Positions 11,729 through 23,600 of a DNA stretch of 64,000 bases are shown piece by piece; positions within the stretch are counted from its first letter, which is position 1, and the number at the start of each line of letters is the position of its first letter. Made by a program: the position numbers and the translations under genes. The stretch is from Polytrichum commune. Lineage: Eukaryota; Streptophyta; Polytrichopsida; Polytrichales; Polytrichaceae. The DNA lies in the NCBI GenBank assembly GCA_950295325.1, contig OX485805.1:47144758-47208757 (forward strand). The letters are read 5' to 3'. The notes under the pieces were generated by a model. It ran no database searches and had not been told where the DNA came from. It saw nothing but the letters and a program-made list of their open reading frames with translations.

Positions 11729-13615
11729 ATGGCCGCTAAAGAGGATGCACAAACAATCACTATCCTAATAATAAACCACAAAGATTGGACACCACAACAA
11801 ATACCACTCACAAACCCGGACATACACATCCTAGCCACAATCCCACCACATACTATAACATACAACCCCACGCCAGAATGGCCAAAATACTACCAATACA
11901 CCGAACCATCCCTTACATCAATCATATGCGTACACAACCAAAGAACCATACTAAATAACACCCAAATACCAACCGCATTACAAAGAATACTCAAAAACAC
12001 TACACATACACACATAGACATCCACCTCATTAAACCCACACCCACACATTACAACGTTAAATTCTCTAACGCATGGAAAAATGCCCCTAAAACCACCCCC
12101 CTCCAAACCATAAACACCCATATAATACCCCTACCAAGCACATTCACAAACACATACCCCCTTAAATTCCACCCACAACAGTGCACATATACGGATGGAT
12201 CATTCATCCCCCCGACCAAAAACTCCGAAGGCCAAATAGAAGGAAACACTGCAGGATCGGGAGTATATAGCCCTAACAACAACACAAAAATCTCAGAAAG
12301 ATTACCAGGCTACCAAAACATACTTAGAGCCGAACTCAATGCAATTCTCATTGCCGTTAAAAATATACAACTCACTAAAATAGACACACACATATTTACA
12401 GATAGCCTTAACAGCATATATCTAATTAACAACCACATCCACCGCCCAACATCACAACACCACCACCCAGACAAATTACTCATAGCAGCAATAATACGAC
12501 ATATATATTGGACCCCACACAAAATACACATACATAAAGTACGGGCTCATACAGGCATCACCGGAAATGAAATAGCAGATGCACTAGCAAACGAAGGAAC
12601 TACCAAAGAAAAACCGAATACCGCCCCACGTATACACACTGCCCACTCGACCCCATACTGGCTAGCAGGCTGCCCAACAGCCACACACGACGGAGCCATC
12701 CGTAACTTACGTACATTCATAACCAAAGAACACGAAACAAATGAAGCAGACCTAGCCAAACATAAATTCCCATACGTAGACAAATGGCTATCCAATACCC
12801 AAATAAACCAAAAACTCTCCAACCATTTTTGGCAGGACGAGAAAATCCCGGATACCCAAATCACCCAAACACTCAAATTTAGATACGCCCAATATATGGG
12901 TAACCACAGGAAAAACATATTTTGGCCTATCACACACCCAAACCCCAATTGCACGCTATGCCATAAAAATGAACGTGACACATGGCCTCACCTACTATCC
13001 ACATGCGAGCACCCATTCCTTAAAGGACTTAGAATTGCACGACACAACAAAGCAGTACATCTCATCGCCCAAACATTACAAGCCAACAAAAATACCAGAT
13101 TCTTTACACTAACAAACGCAGGTCACTTTAATAACCAACCACAAGAACAAACAGTACCGGAATGGCTGCTCCAATGCACTTGCCACCCAAACCCATGCCA
13201 ATGCCTCGCCAAACTAAGACCAGACATCCTATGCATACTCGGAGCACCAAAACAAATACAACCACCTATATCACCCTCTCCCGAACATACGATCCAATTC
13301 ATTGAATTCACATACTGCCATGATAGATTCCCAGAACAAGCCATCACACACAAACATGCCAAATATGACCCACTAAATAACATCATCCAAAACAACGGTT
13401 GGAAAACCAACCCCCTCATAACCATCACGGCAGGAGTAAGAGGAGCCATACACGAACACTCCATTGAAAATCTCACAAAAATAAACATCCCAAAATCAAA
13501 CATCAAAAAATTGATGAAAGACATACACCAAAACGCCATCAAATACCTTACCTACTTAGTACTAAATAAAAGAAAACTAGACAACAAACAAAAACCCGTA
13601 CCCCCTCCTAATTAA
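11729..13615 (+). CDS. LINE ORF 3' part: RNase H, CCHC knuckle and restriction-like endonuclease
   Basis: This 628-codon open stretch is in frame with the reverse transcriptase and ends at TAA 13,613-13,615. It is a segment of the polyprotein, not an independent gene. RNase H spans about 12,180-12,600 with YTDGS, RAELNAIL, FTDSLNS and GNEIADALAN, so all four acidic residues are present. A CCHC knuckle (CX2C-X9-H-X4-C) lies at about 12,950-13,010. A CTCHPNPCQC cluster sits at about 13,177-13,206. It is followed by RPD (13,217-13,225), then IEFT with Glu at 13,304, 27 residues after the Asp, and Lys at 13,361, 19 residues after the Glu. This is the PD-(D/E)XK arrangement of restriction-like endonucleases, placed after a CCHC motif as in R2-type elements. 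Further support is the GW...G.RG tail. Confidence 0.82.
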   Translation: MAAKEDAQTITILIINHKDWTPQQIPLTNPDIHILATIPPHTITYNPTPEWPKYYQYTEPSLTSIICVHNQRTILNNTQIPTALQRILKNTTHTHIDIHLIKPTPTHYNVKFSNAWKNAPKTTPLQTINTHIIPLPSTFTNTYPLKFHPQQCTYTDGSFIPPTKNSEGQIEGNTAGSGVYSPNNNTKISERLPGYQNILRAELNAILIAVKNIQLTKIDTHIFTDSLNSIYLINNHIHRPTSQHHHPDKLLIAAIIRHIYWTPHKIHIHKVRAHTGITGNEIADALANEGTTKEKPNTAPRIHTAHSTPYWLAGCPTATHDGAIRNLRTFITKEHETNEADLAKHKFPYVDKWLSNTQINQKLSNHFWQDEKIPDTQITQTLKFRYAQYMGNHRKNIFWPITHPNPNCTLCHKNERDTWPHLLSTCEHPFLKGLRIARHNKAVHLIAQTLQANKNTRFFTLTNAGHFNNQPQEQTVPEWLLQCTCHPNPCQCLAKLRPDILCILGAPKQIQPPISPSPEHTIQFIEFTYCHDRFPEQAITHKHAKYDPLNNIIQNNGWKTNPLITITAGVRGAIHEHSIENLTKINIPKSNIKKLMKDIHQNAIKYLTYLVLNKRKLDNKQKPVPPPN

Positions 13616-13770
13616 AGATAGCTTGTTTGTATTAAAACCCTAGAGCCCACCTCCCCACAGGAGGCATAAAACCATACACTGCATCACGGAATACCGTGAT
13701 CAGTGCATGGCTAATGGGCTCGCATTCACGCTGGTATCATATACTAGCGTTACTTTTTCTTTTCTTTTCT
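13616..13770 (+). promoter_or_regulatory. LINE 3' UTR with three hairpins and a pyrimidine-rich end
   Basis: Three hairpins follow the stop codon. CCTCC (13,650-13,654) pairs with GGAGG (13,660-13,664). CACTG-C-ATCACGG (13,677-13,689) pairs with CCGTGATCAGTG (13,694-13,705), 12 pairs with one bulge. ACGCTGGTA (13,728-13,736) pairs with TACTAGCGT (13,742-13,750) with one G-U. The element then ends in a TTTTCT-rich tract rather than poly(A). Structured 3' ends are known to be reverse transcriptase recognition sites in several LINEs; that role here is inferred. Confidence 0.6.
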
Positions 13771-14587
13771 TATGAGGAAGTTCATCTCGATAGTTGCCTC
13801 ATCTCTTGACTTTATGGGCACCTAGATGTAGAAAACACATGTCCACCATCCCTACCAAAGAAGAGATTTAAGGTGAAGGAAGAACAATGACATTACTTAG
13901 AGTTATCCTTCAACACAAGGGGAATATTTCGTCGGGAGTTTTCATTGGTTTTTCATACAATCATTATTTCATTCCACTTGTAGTGCATGCCCGGAGCTAG
14001 ATTAGATAGTGCTATCATTGTGGGTGGAAAATTAGTGTGGAAATAATTAGGGTGGGTCATTCGAATTCTTTGATCAAGGTGAAATTAACGTGGGTCCAAG
14101 ACCTTTACTTTTTTCCTCAAATTTTCTTGAAACTTTTGACCAAGACCTTACATAAAACAAAATAGTCACTTTACATCAAAAGTAGCATTCAAAAAGAATC
14201 ACCAGGGTTGATTTTCTAGAAATACAATAAATGTAGGGTGAAAGTACATTTGGCCCACATTAATTCCGATCATTACCCTGACCCAAAAATTATTGTGGGC
14301 CCGCATCAAGAGGGCCATTTAGTGTAGTGTTTTGACTTTGATTGAAGAGCAATCAATTTTGGTTCCTTGAGGCCAAACTCAATTTAGCACCTCTTGGTAT
14401 GCCAAGATGAATTTGACTTTTGTTTGAACTGGTATAGATTATTCTTCGTTCAAACCTCCACACTACCTTTTAATATGCAACAAAAAGTTGCCAAACATGA
14501 AAGGTATTATTCCAAAACAACAAATTCCTAACCAAAACACTTGTTGAGTTAAATGATATTTGTAACATTTGTGCATAAATGCAAATA
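13771..14587. other. intergenic with a dispersed repeat
   Basis: No gene is seen. The part at about 14,325-14,415 (AAGAGCAATCAATTTTGGTT and flanks) recurs inverted at about 27,065-27,160 in an intron of the ATRIP-like gene (AAGAGCAATTGATTTTGGTT on the minus strand). The ends of this repeat family were not resolved. Confidence 0.5.
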
Positions 14588-15530
14588 CCGTAGTTCAATA
14601 GCAGGTTCGGCACAAAATAATTCTAACAATAGATGCCTAAAATTTTGGAATATTATTGGCATTTTTTGCCGAATATAAAATTAATTATTTTTCAAAATTG
14701 CCGAAAAGTAAGAATTTTTTACTTCTCACTAGAGTTTTACTTACAGTGGAAGCATATGTGAATTATGAAGGAGAGAATGTGCTCCTTTTGTAATCAAGCT
14801 CACTTACATTAGTCCACAAAGAATATGGGTTAAGAAGTACCAAGACTCTAGGTGAGGCTTTTCAAACGTGTTGTACACAAATTTTTGGAGTCCAATTGAG
14901 CATAGAAGATGAAGTTTTATAGACTTTTGTCCAACTAACAAAAGTTGAGAAATCAATCCTTCTTCCACCTCCAACAAGTTTTGTGTCAAAATAAGTCTTT
15001 ATGCAAAAGATATGGACAAAACATTGCAGCCGTGTAAAGATCAAAAAATTAAAATGTGTTCATAACAGTTTTTCGGAGCTCATTTGTGCATAGAAGATCA
15101 ACTTTTTGGGAATTTTGTTGGTCTAAGAAAAGTTTAGAAATCAAGTAATATTTCACCTCCAAAAAATTTTATGTCATTTGAAGACTCTATGCAAAAGTTA
15201 TGCGTGTTATAAAAATTAAGTCTAACTAGGTGCTTCACCTCAAAGTTTACATATCCCATATGCATTGTTGAACACAACTCCACTCTACTTGCATAAAGCA
15301 CAGAGCATTCTCAACTCTTCACTCACATCTTACTTGTCATTCAATGCAAGAGAGATGTACAATATAGAAGCTTAAATAGAAAATTAAAAATGAATTTGAG
15401 CCAATTTTTTTAAAATTAGAAGAGAAAATTGCCGAAAATATGAATATACTATTTTAAGGTGCCGAACCTACTTTTTGAACTTTAATTAAATATTAGGCAG
15501 CAAGGTGCCGAACCTGCTAGTAAACTACGG
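14588..15530 (+). mobile_element. TIR element with internal duplication
   Basis: The left end CCGTAGTTCAATAGCAGGTT matches the reverse complement of the right end, CCGTAGTTTACTAGCAGGTT, and TA flanks both sides. Inside, a unit of about 160 bp is duplicated: 14,866-15,025 and 15,055-15,215 share GCATAGAAGAT, ...AATCAA..., TTTCACCTCCAA-like and TATGCAAAAG blocks. No transposase is seen. TA duplication fits the Tc1/mariner (Stowaway-like) group, but the assignment is tentative. Confidence 0.6.
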
Positions 15531-16718
15531 TACTAGAATTTTACTAGGTGGGATATTTCTTCGTTTGCTTTTCAAGTTAGGTCTTTGTTGATTTCATTTA
15601 GACCTTATTTCTTTGCACGAATAAATCGGTGCTCAAATGATCTCTAATGAAGGGCTATGACAAATCTACTTATCTTCTTTAGAAGATATGTGAATAAATC
15701 TTAATGGTGCCCCCACTAGTCAAAATAATCTACTGCAAAAAGTCTTTTGTGTGCATGTTGGGTTCCCAACTTTTCATGTTCTCCATGTAGAGATAAGTTT
15801 TCATCATTATTGAGAATGTAGTATTTAGGGAGCTTCAAGTCTTTCTTTCAATTGGACTAACACGTTGACATTAAACTCTATCTCACTATTCACAACGGCT
15901 CCCTATTCCGAAACAAATGAATTATTTCCCCTCAAAATTTGCCATGTGTCATGTTCACATTCGTCAAAATCCACTTGTATCCTACGTGGAAACTACATTC
16001 CAACACATGGAAAGATGAAAGAGGGAGCGCTTTACAAGGAAGGCCACCCATATTGCATTGCAAGGTTCTTTATTTTTTATTTGGGGGGGGGGGGGTTAAT
16101 GATCAAGGGAAAAGTTTATATTCTTGAGGAGGTACAAATTAAGCTTGTGTGCACACATGTGGTGGAAGTAAGCACACATTTGTAAGCAAGTTGACTGCCT
16201 GAAACTCACTTTTGTAGTTTATTTATTTAATTTTTATTGTGTTTTTGATATTAGCAAGTAGTTTCTTCCAAATAGTATTGGTATCCATGTTTGGTAGGAA
16301 AATACACCAGATGTCTCCATTATGATTGAAACCAAGAATACCAGGATTTTGTCAAATTTGTGGAATTTTGCTTGCACTTCTTTTTAAAAACTGTATGCAA
16401 GAGTGGATTTTAGACTTGTATCAGTTTCAATGGCGCCTCTTTTATGCAAATGTTGATACACATTTACTTCCAAACCAATTGTAAGGATCAACCATGTTTC
16501 AACGTAACTACAATCCCTTAATATTGAAGAAGCATAATGCTTAGTCAATCAAGTGCTCAAGAGGATTACACTCACATCATTTTGGTAAGTGTATTCTAGA
16601 AGTCTAACTACAAATCTCTAAAGCAACCGAGGTTGAATTGCACATGTAATGATGATGATGATTTATGCAACTTAAAGATTAGACAAACATTTAAAGGACA
16701 ACATTGAATGTAGAATTA
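15531..16718. other. intergenic, no gene seen
   Basis: A G homopolymer lies near 16,083-16,095. A frame at 15,865-16,185 crosses it and has no family resemblance. Nothing else stands out. Confidence 0.45.
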
Positions 16719-16849
16719 CAGTCTGCCCTCTATAAGTGGTACCTTCATATGTATCAATATTTTTAATTACAAGGTAACTTCTTCTAGAAATTTACCTTGT
16801 GATAGAAATGTTCACACTTATGGGGGTAACATTTATAGAGGGTGGAGTG
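16719..16849 (+). mobile_element. short pogo/Emigrant-like MITE
   Basis: The left end CAGTCTGCCCTCTATAAGTG is mirrored by a right end that reads CACTCCACCCTCTATAAATG on the other strand. TA flanks both ends (16,717-16,718 and 16,850-16,851). CAGT...CTCTATAA termini with TA target sites are typical of pogo-derived MITEs of plants. The ends are similar to those of the larger element at 51,036-51,925. Confidence 0.65.
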
Positions 16850-16851
16850 TA

Positions 16852-19800
16852 CATACTTTCAAGTAGGATTCCATGAACAAATGCAATGACATAGTTGTGG
16901 TGCCTCATGCATGGACAAGAAAAAATGATATTAGTGGAGAGGTCAACCACAATGCTAATCAAAAGAGAGCTTTGGAATTTTCCTCCAATCTCTTATAATT
17001 CTTAATGGCATGTGAAGTTGTGCAAGAACATGTCTTCTTTACTTCGATTGCAAGCAAATTCTCAATACTACAAACTTGTTTACTTTGATTACTCAAAATT
17101 CTCAACAGTATAGAGTTGTTTGGCAAAGAAAACATGAAGATGTGTGCAAGGAAAAGACTTACAATTTTGATGCATGCATGCACATATGCTCATAGCCAAA
17201 GCCATTGCTTACAAATTAAGGTTCATCCTTACAAACTCAATCATCAAATTTTGCTCAAATTGGAGACATAAGCTTCACAATTATGTACATCTCGCTCCTT
17301 ATACTTGAATCCTCATCCTATAGTTGCAACCTCAATCCACTTAAAACCTCCAACATACATCGAACTCTTGATATTACGTGGCACAAAATCCTCCACCCTT
17401 GAAACTTTGCCAAGCCCTGTGATTGCAAAACACCAAAAAAAGATGGCACCAAGAAAACCTAACGTGCATGCCAAGAAAACCTGGATTATTCCAATTTCAA
17501 CACACAATGTGTACGGTTGTAATACAAATGCCAAGTATTTGAGTGCAACTAAGATTGATTAAAAATAGCAAACTCCTATCAAGATTTTGATAACAAACCA
17601 AATAAAATATGGAATGATAAGAATATGGAATATGGAATGTAGTCTTCAAATTACTTCAACAATCATCGTACCTATAGATTTTTATACTTTTATTAATCTT
17701 TGTGCCATGTGTCATCACCACATTTGTTGAAGTCATGTATTGAGTCATGTATTAGGCAAGAATTTAATTGTTTCTCAATTGCTTACAACTATTACATGTG
17801 AAAATTTTGAGAAGTTGAAATAGGTTACTTGAAAATAATGGAGCTCACTTGCTTAATCAATTGTGTGAAAATTGGTTATTCATGCATTTAAAAAAATAAA
17901 AACCTAGTGTTGAAATCAACTATGTTTTGGGAATGTGGACCTCATTATTCTTACGATGGAGTGTTCAACACTTGAGTGTACAAAAACGTAGGGCAATAGT
18001 AATTCATTCATCTAACTATGGCAATTTTGATCACGTTTTGGTGAATGCCACATGGACACCAAAGGGACTGAGTGTATGGACACAAAGCCAATAGTGGGGT
18101 GGAAGCTAAGATAGTGGAATGAAAGCGTGGGCACAATGGTATGTAACCGCCAGCCTATGGGCCAATCAATCCCAATCACCTACATAATTGCCCGCTCCTT
18201 TCTCCATGACTCTCTTGCCCCTCCTCCCTTTTGTCGCTCACATTGGCTCTGCATGCCTGCCTCTCTTCAATCCTAACCTCACTAGCTCACACACAATCTC
18301 ACATCCTAAAAATCCTACTTAAGCTAATTCTCACATGCTTAACATCATACCTAAGCTGCTCATTCTCTGCCGCTTCTCAGTTGTGCTCAACATGCCATAT
18401 TAGGTGCAGCTAAACCTTATCAATCTACCCCGCCACTCTTAGCATGTGTCTAAATGCTCAAAGGCTTCTAAAAGCTTAAGATTTCATTTTTTTTGCAGCC
18501 CACATCCACTCGGTTTGTTTCTTATGTTCCTAACGATTTGATTTTGTGCAATTTATGATTGTGCATGCTTGTTTGTTGTTTGAGTCAATTGGAGGTGCTT
18601 TGATGGTGCAATTGAGGTTTTGGTGTAAGAGTTGTGTGTTTTTAAAGCACGTGTGGTGTAGTTTCATACCTTTTGGTGCTATTATGTGGTTTTGTTGTGT
18701 TTGTTAGTGATTTTGGTCATCAATTGAGATATGTGGGTTTTTTTGAAAGTTTAAAGTGAAGCTAAGGGAAAGCATGTGAAGGATTTGTATTATTATTTGT
18801 GGTAGGAGTCGCGCCATTTGTTCCCTTGTTGTTCTTAGGTTTCGAGGAGCTAATAACTTGTTGGTGTTTCTTTGAGGAAGCACATGAATTTTGTTTGACG
18901 ACGCTCTTCGACTTCAATTCTTAACATGCCGTGTAGATGCGTGATTTTTTTAAACTCATTTGTTGGGCAAATGAGACTCATATCTCTCTAGTGCTCCAAT
19001 TATTGATTCGCAACAATCAATACATCGTGTACATATCTTTTGGTGTGGCTTTACATTTTGTTGAGCTGTTTTTCAAATTACATCGTGCTTCTCAAATATT
19101 TCCCCTAGACTTGTCATTGAGAATTCATCCCCAATTCATCGTCCCTTGTGCACATCTTTCATGTTAACTCTCTGTTGTAGTAATTGGCTAATTGGAGGTT
19201 GCATGTCACATGATCTCCACATAACCTCTTTAACATACACGAATCGATCCAGATATGGAACTAATTCAACGAACTCGGTAAGTGTATTGTGTAATTAAAG
19301 AATCAACACTTACACTTGCCATTAAAGCGTGCATTCCATCGCATTGCGATGTGTTGAGCTCATTTTAACACCCTGTGCATTTTTGCGTTTGTTTGTCAAC
19401 CACTAAGATGCTCACGAATGTAGAATAATTTTCATTTATGAATCTGAAATCTGAAAGGAGGAATTTTTTTGGCTTGTACTGCAGTCGGCCTACTTCACTT
19501 CAAGGTTGTGTGCCTATTGCAAAGTTTGTAGCTATTCTTAGCGATTTGTAGCCATGCTTTGGTGCATGTCAAATTGATGAGGCGATCGTGAAGCCATCGG
19601 GTTTATAGGCGACATCGCGATGTTTGTTCAAAAACCTCCTATCGAGTTAGACATGCGCAAATGGTGAGTTGTGTTATGTGGAGCAAATTTCCCGACCGCT
19701 CAACAATTTCGATACTTCGTTATCCAGTCTCATCACTATCCTGGTGAGTTTCTCCTCGCAAAAACTTCCTCCAAGGAAATAAGAGTAATGGAAAAGGGCA

Positions 19801-20652
19801 ATTCATTTCCGGCTCGTTGTCGCCTCCATCGATGCTTGCTTCGTAGTTGCAAGACAGTCAAAGTTTCTTTCGGAGGTTCGTGATAGAGCTTCGTTGTATC
19901 AATATGGTAGAGGTTTGAGACGAAGTTTTAGACAGGAGGAAGCGCATGGAATTGGTAGAAGAATTCTTGCTCATGCAACTTCACATGCGTCATGTATTTC
20001 GCACAGGCTTGGATGTTCGCCTCTACACTTTCATATATCGCAACCTACGATACCACATGTTCTGACCGCAATTGGGAATTACGTTAGACGAGCACTCGAT
20101 CGATCAAGTCGGAGCGATTGCGGACGAACATGTTTCTAAACCGAGTGACCCACGAGCAGAGAGACAATGAGCAGTTCATAATGTTCACAACGAAGGCATC
20201 GTGTCGAGGATTGCATCAAGAATGTCTATTATGAAATCCTCAAGTGTTTTTCTGCGGAGAAATGGAAGAGAAGGACTGCAATTTATTCGTCCGAAGACGT
20301 TGCCCCGAGGAATGTCTTCCATTAAATCGAGCACTCACCAACCTAATGTGCAGGTATGACTGCGGCAAACTTATGGTCGGAAGTGGAGAAGCCAATGGTG
20401 TGTTGTCTGCAATTAAATGTGTAGGAATCTGCAATTTGGATTCTCTCATACGAGGGACGTTGAAGATCGAAATTTCCAAAGTGTTGTCATATTAATTTCT
20501 AAAAATTACTCGCATGTGATGCCAGGGGCTGAGTGGAAGTATTTATAAACAGATTTCGGAAAGCCGGTTCGGGTTGGGGTTCAGAAAGTGGTGGTCGATT
20601 TTAAGTGCCCTGGATACTCGGTGAGTACAATCGCAGGTGGAGAATCATCATC
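16852..20652. other. intergenic, upstream of the DUO1-like gene
   Basis: About 3.8 kb without a recognisable gene. From about 19,550 the composition becomes less AT-rich, and this part probably includes the promoter and 5' UTR of the gene starting at 20,653. I could not assign a TATA box or start site. Frames at 17,305, 18,231, 18,937, 19,671, 19,894 and 20,244 show no known motif. Confidence 0.45.
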
Positions 20653-23600
20653 ATGAGTCTCAAGTCGACGCAAAATGGAGATGAGGTGTTGAGGAAAGGG
20701 CCATGGATGCCCGAAGAAGATGAGATTTTGGTGGAGTATGTTCGGCAATTTGGAGCACGTGATTGGAGTTCTATAAGGTCTAAAGGTTTGCTGCCAAGAA
20801 CAGGAAAGTCTTGTCGCTTGCGGTGGGTCAATAAGCTAAAGCCTGACCTCAAAAGGTAAATTTTTCATTTAGTCGGCATGATTTTCAGTTGAATGTTACA
20901 TTTCACAATTGATTGCATGAAGCGGTTAAGATGGTTGGTGAATCATGATAGATGTTGGTTTCATTTGTACTAGACCCACAACAATACCAAGTAGCATGAC
21001 TTCATCAAACTGGCTCAGATTCCCCAAACTCTACAGAAATTCAAGCTTAGAGAGTTTGAATCTCTAAATTCTTTCGCTGCTGGAGAATGTTTTGGTCGCA
21101 GATGTCCTCAGTTTCACCTCGCAACAGACTTTCCTCATGAAAATATGATTGAGAGGCTCATGTTTGATGATGTGATCTGCTTGGGATTGTTCATTAGGAT
21201 TGTCCAAAGGCATTTATTACAATTTCTTGGCATGTTCTGAATATTTCATTTGCATTGACTTGAAATCATGCAAATGATCAATCTGTGTTATATTTGGATG
21301 GAAACTTCATCAAATTCAATCATCTATTGTATTGAGGGAGGTATCAATAGGTTGATAAAAGTATAGGTGGGATATACCTTCACTAAACTTGTTCCATAGA
21401 TTGGTGAGGTCTAAGCCTGAATGGATTGTGTCGTTTAGAAATTCACATATTTAGGATCTACAATCAAGATGCTATGGTAGCCCTAACCCTGGGTGAGGTA
21501 CATAGATTATACGTTGCTTTGCAAAGTAGCATATTTGCACAACCAAGTCTCCCTATGCTAAAACTAGAAATGGAACCCTAGATCATGCCATGACTTTGAA
21601 CAGAAGCTCTTGTCATGTTGCCAAAACTTTTCTTGGCGTCATTCGCTTCTCTAGTTTAAATCTATGTGTAGCAAGAGATTTGTGGAAAGAGATCAGGACG
21701 CCTTGGTGCATGTTTGTTGAAAGTCTATGTAATATTCTTCTTCAAAGTCAAATTTTTTTTGGGTACTCACCCAAGATAGATTCCTTGTCTCAATGTATCG
21801 TTCTCATACCTTCTAAATAAACTTCACGATTGGAATTCATAGTATGTGTGGGTATTCTAGGGCAATTGTTATTAGACATTTGATTTGATTGATGTTTGTA
21901 CCAATCTATATTATATCGCTTTGCTTCATTGAGATTCTCTTCAAATGTGTAAGGTTAAGTAATAATTCCAGTATTTTTCTCTAGATAATTTAATCTCCAA
22001 TATAATGGAGCATAACACTATATTGTAGCCACTTGATCAAGTGTTTTACATATGAGCCTTGCATTCAATATGAAACTAAATTTGGTTAAATGATAATAAC
22101 CTCTTATTTGACAACTTTTACCCTTAATTTTGCATATGTGATTCACTTTTTGTGCACATTTGGATGTTATTTTTATCTTGAAAGGCTCAAGAATCTCAAC
22201 TTGAGTCTCCAAAAATTAAAGATAATATCTCTATATGAACAGTTCATAACAATTTGGATTTCATTAAGTTCATGTTGAATTTATTGTTAAGGGATTATCT
22301 TATGATGCAAAGACTAATGCTTCAAATAGTAAGGCTCAACTATGCCAACATTGTTTGACTATATCTAAATCATTTATCATTTGTCTACACGATGAGAGTG
22401 GTTTTTGGGTTTTCTTTAGTTCTAAACTTTGATTTTTAATTGTTTTGTTTTACTTGTTTTAATTTTCTATGTCAAATCAAATGACCTAATTTGGAAATTA
22501 TCTATGGTTACATGTTAAGCAAATATAACAACCAAATGTTCAAGTTCTATATACATGACAACCATCTCTAGTTAACAAGTTACACCACTAGAGGGCATTA
22601 GAGCCCCTAAACTAATTTCAAAACTCATTTAATGTAAATCAATACTTGATATTGAATGCATCTTTTCAAAGATTTGGAGACAATCTTCTTTAAACATTTG
22701 TAGTTATGAGTCTCCTTTTCCTCAGGAGAAGAGTCATCAAATTTATGCACAAGTCCTTGAATACGATAATTGATAAAGACGCATAAGAAACGGGTCTATA
22801 CTGCACTCAATCTAGATATTTATCAACACTTAATCCAACAAATATACTTCACTTATAGTTCTCATAGAGTATGAAGTATACTCCAATCATTCCAAGTTGT
22901 ATAGCTATGTTTGCATCCGATTTACAAAAGATTGTGAACAATTAATAGAAAATCTAAGGGCTCATAATGCTATTGTACTTCATTAACATTTACATCTGAT
23001 GAGCTAAAATAATAAGATGTCAAATTGATTATACATATGTTTCATGCCAATAATCCATTAAATTCTTCTGTGTTGTAACACTTATAGACGGTAGATGGTA
23101 TCACAAACACAGGAGTGGGTGTAAGTTTTCTCCTGAGGAGGAAAAGTTGGTAGTGGAGATGCAAGCAAAGTTGGGTAATAAGTGGGCCAAGATAGCAAGT
23201 TATCTCCCTGGCCGCACCGACAACGATGTTAAAAACTTTTGGAGCACAAGACAAAAACGAATCTTGAGAGCTTTACAAAGGCCTAAACTACCATCCCAAA
23301 GCACCGATGCTTCTGCAGATACATCTGATTTGAGCAGAGATCCCTCACTAATTGGGTTCGGAGGATTTCAGGTCTCCACTTATACTTGTTTTGTCTATCC
23401 TTGATGTACTAAAAAATTATGAAATCAAATTTCAATGCAAGTTTCTAGACCCTTTAACAACACCGATTTTCTTTTAATAACACTTTTGAACCTTCATTTC
23501 ATACATAACTTGAAGTTTCAAGAACTAACACATCTGGGATGACAAACACGGTATTTTTTTATTCACATTAAAGCCAATATGACAACCTTTGGCAAAGTCA

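Larger units (their letters stand above)
5204..13770 (+). mobile_element. LINE retrotransposon, dual-endonuclease (Dualen/RandI-like) type, inactive
   Basis: A single non-LTR retrotransposon fills this region. Reading 5' to 3' it has repeated A+C-rich 5' units, an N-terminal open segment, an AP-type endonuclease, reverse transcriptase (YADD), a connector domain, RNase H, a CCHC knuckle and a restriction-like endonuclease, then a structured 3' UTR. The sense strand is strikingly A+C rich: 12,001-12,060 has 25 A, 22 C, 11 T and 2 G. The bias stops inside the MITE at 7,643-8,056. Lesions are in-frame stops at 6,962, 7,064, 10,208 and 11,294, one frameshift at about 8,540-8,625, and the MITE. Carrying both an AP endonuclease and a restriction-like endonuclease is the hallmark reported for Dualen/RandI elements of Chlamydomonas; the clade assignment here is from architecture, not a tree. 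Both termini are approximate. Confidence 0.85.

Noticed and set aside
11557-13542. Series of minus-strand frames opposite the LINE ORF
   Set aside because: They mirror the coding strand of RNase H and the endonuclease and have no family motif.
15865-16185. 106-codon plus frame
   Set aside because: It runs through a G homopolymer and has no homologous motif.
20244-20495. Plus frame upstream of the DUO1-like gene
   Set aside because: Not in a spliceable relation to the MYB exon and without motif; probably promoter or UTR.
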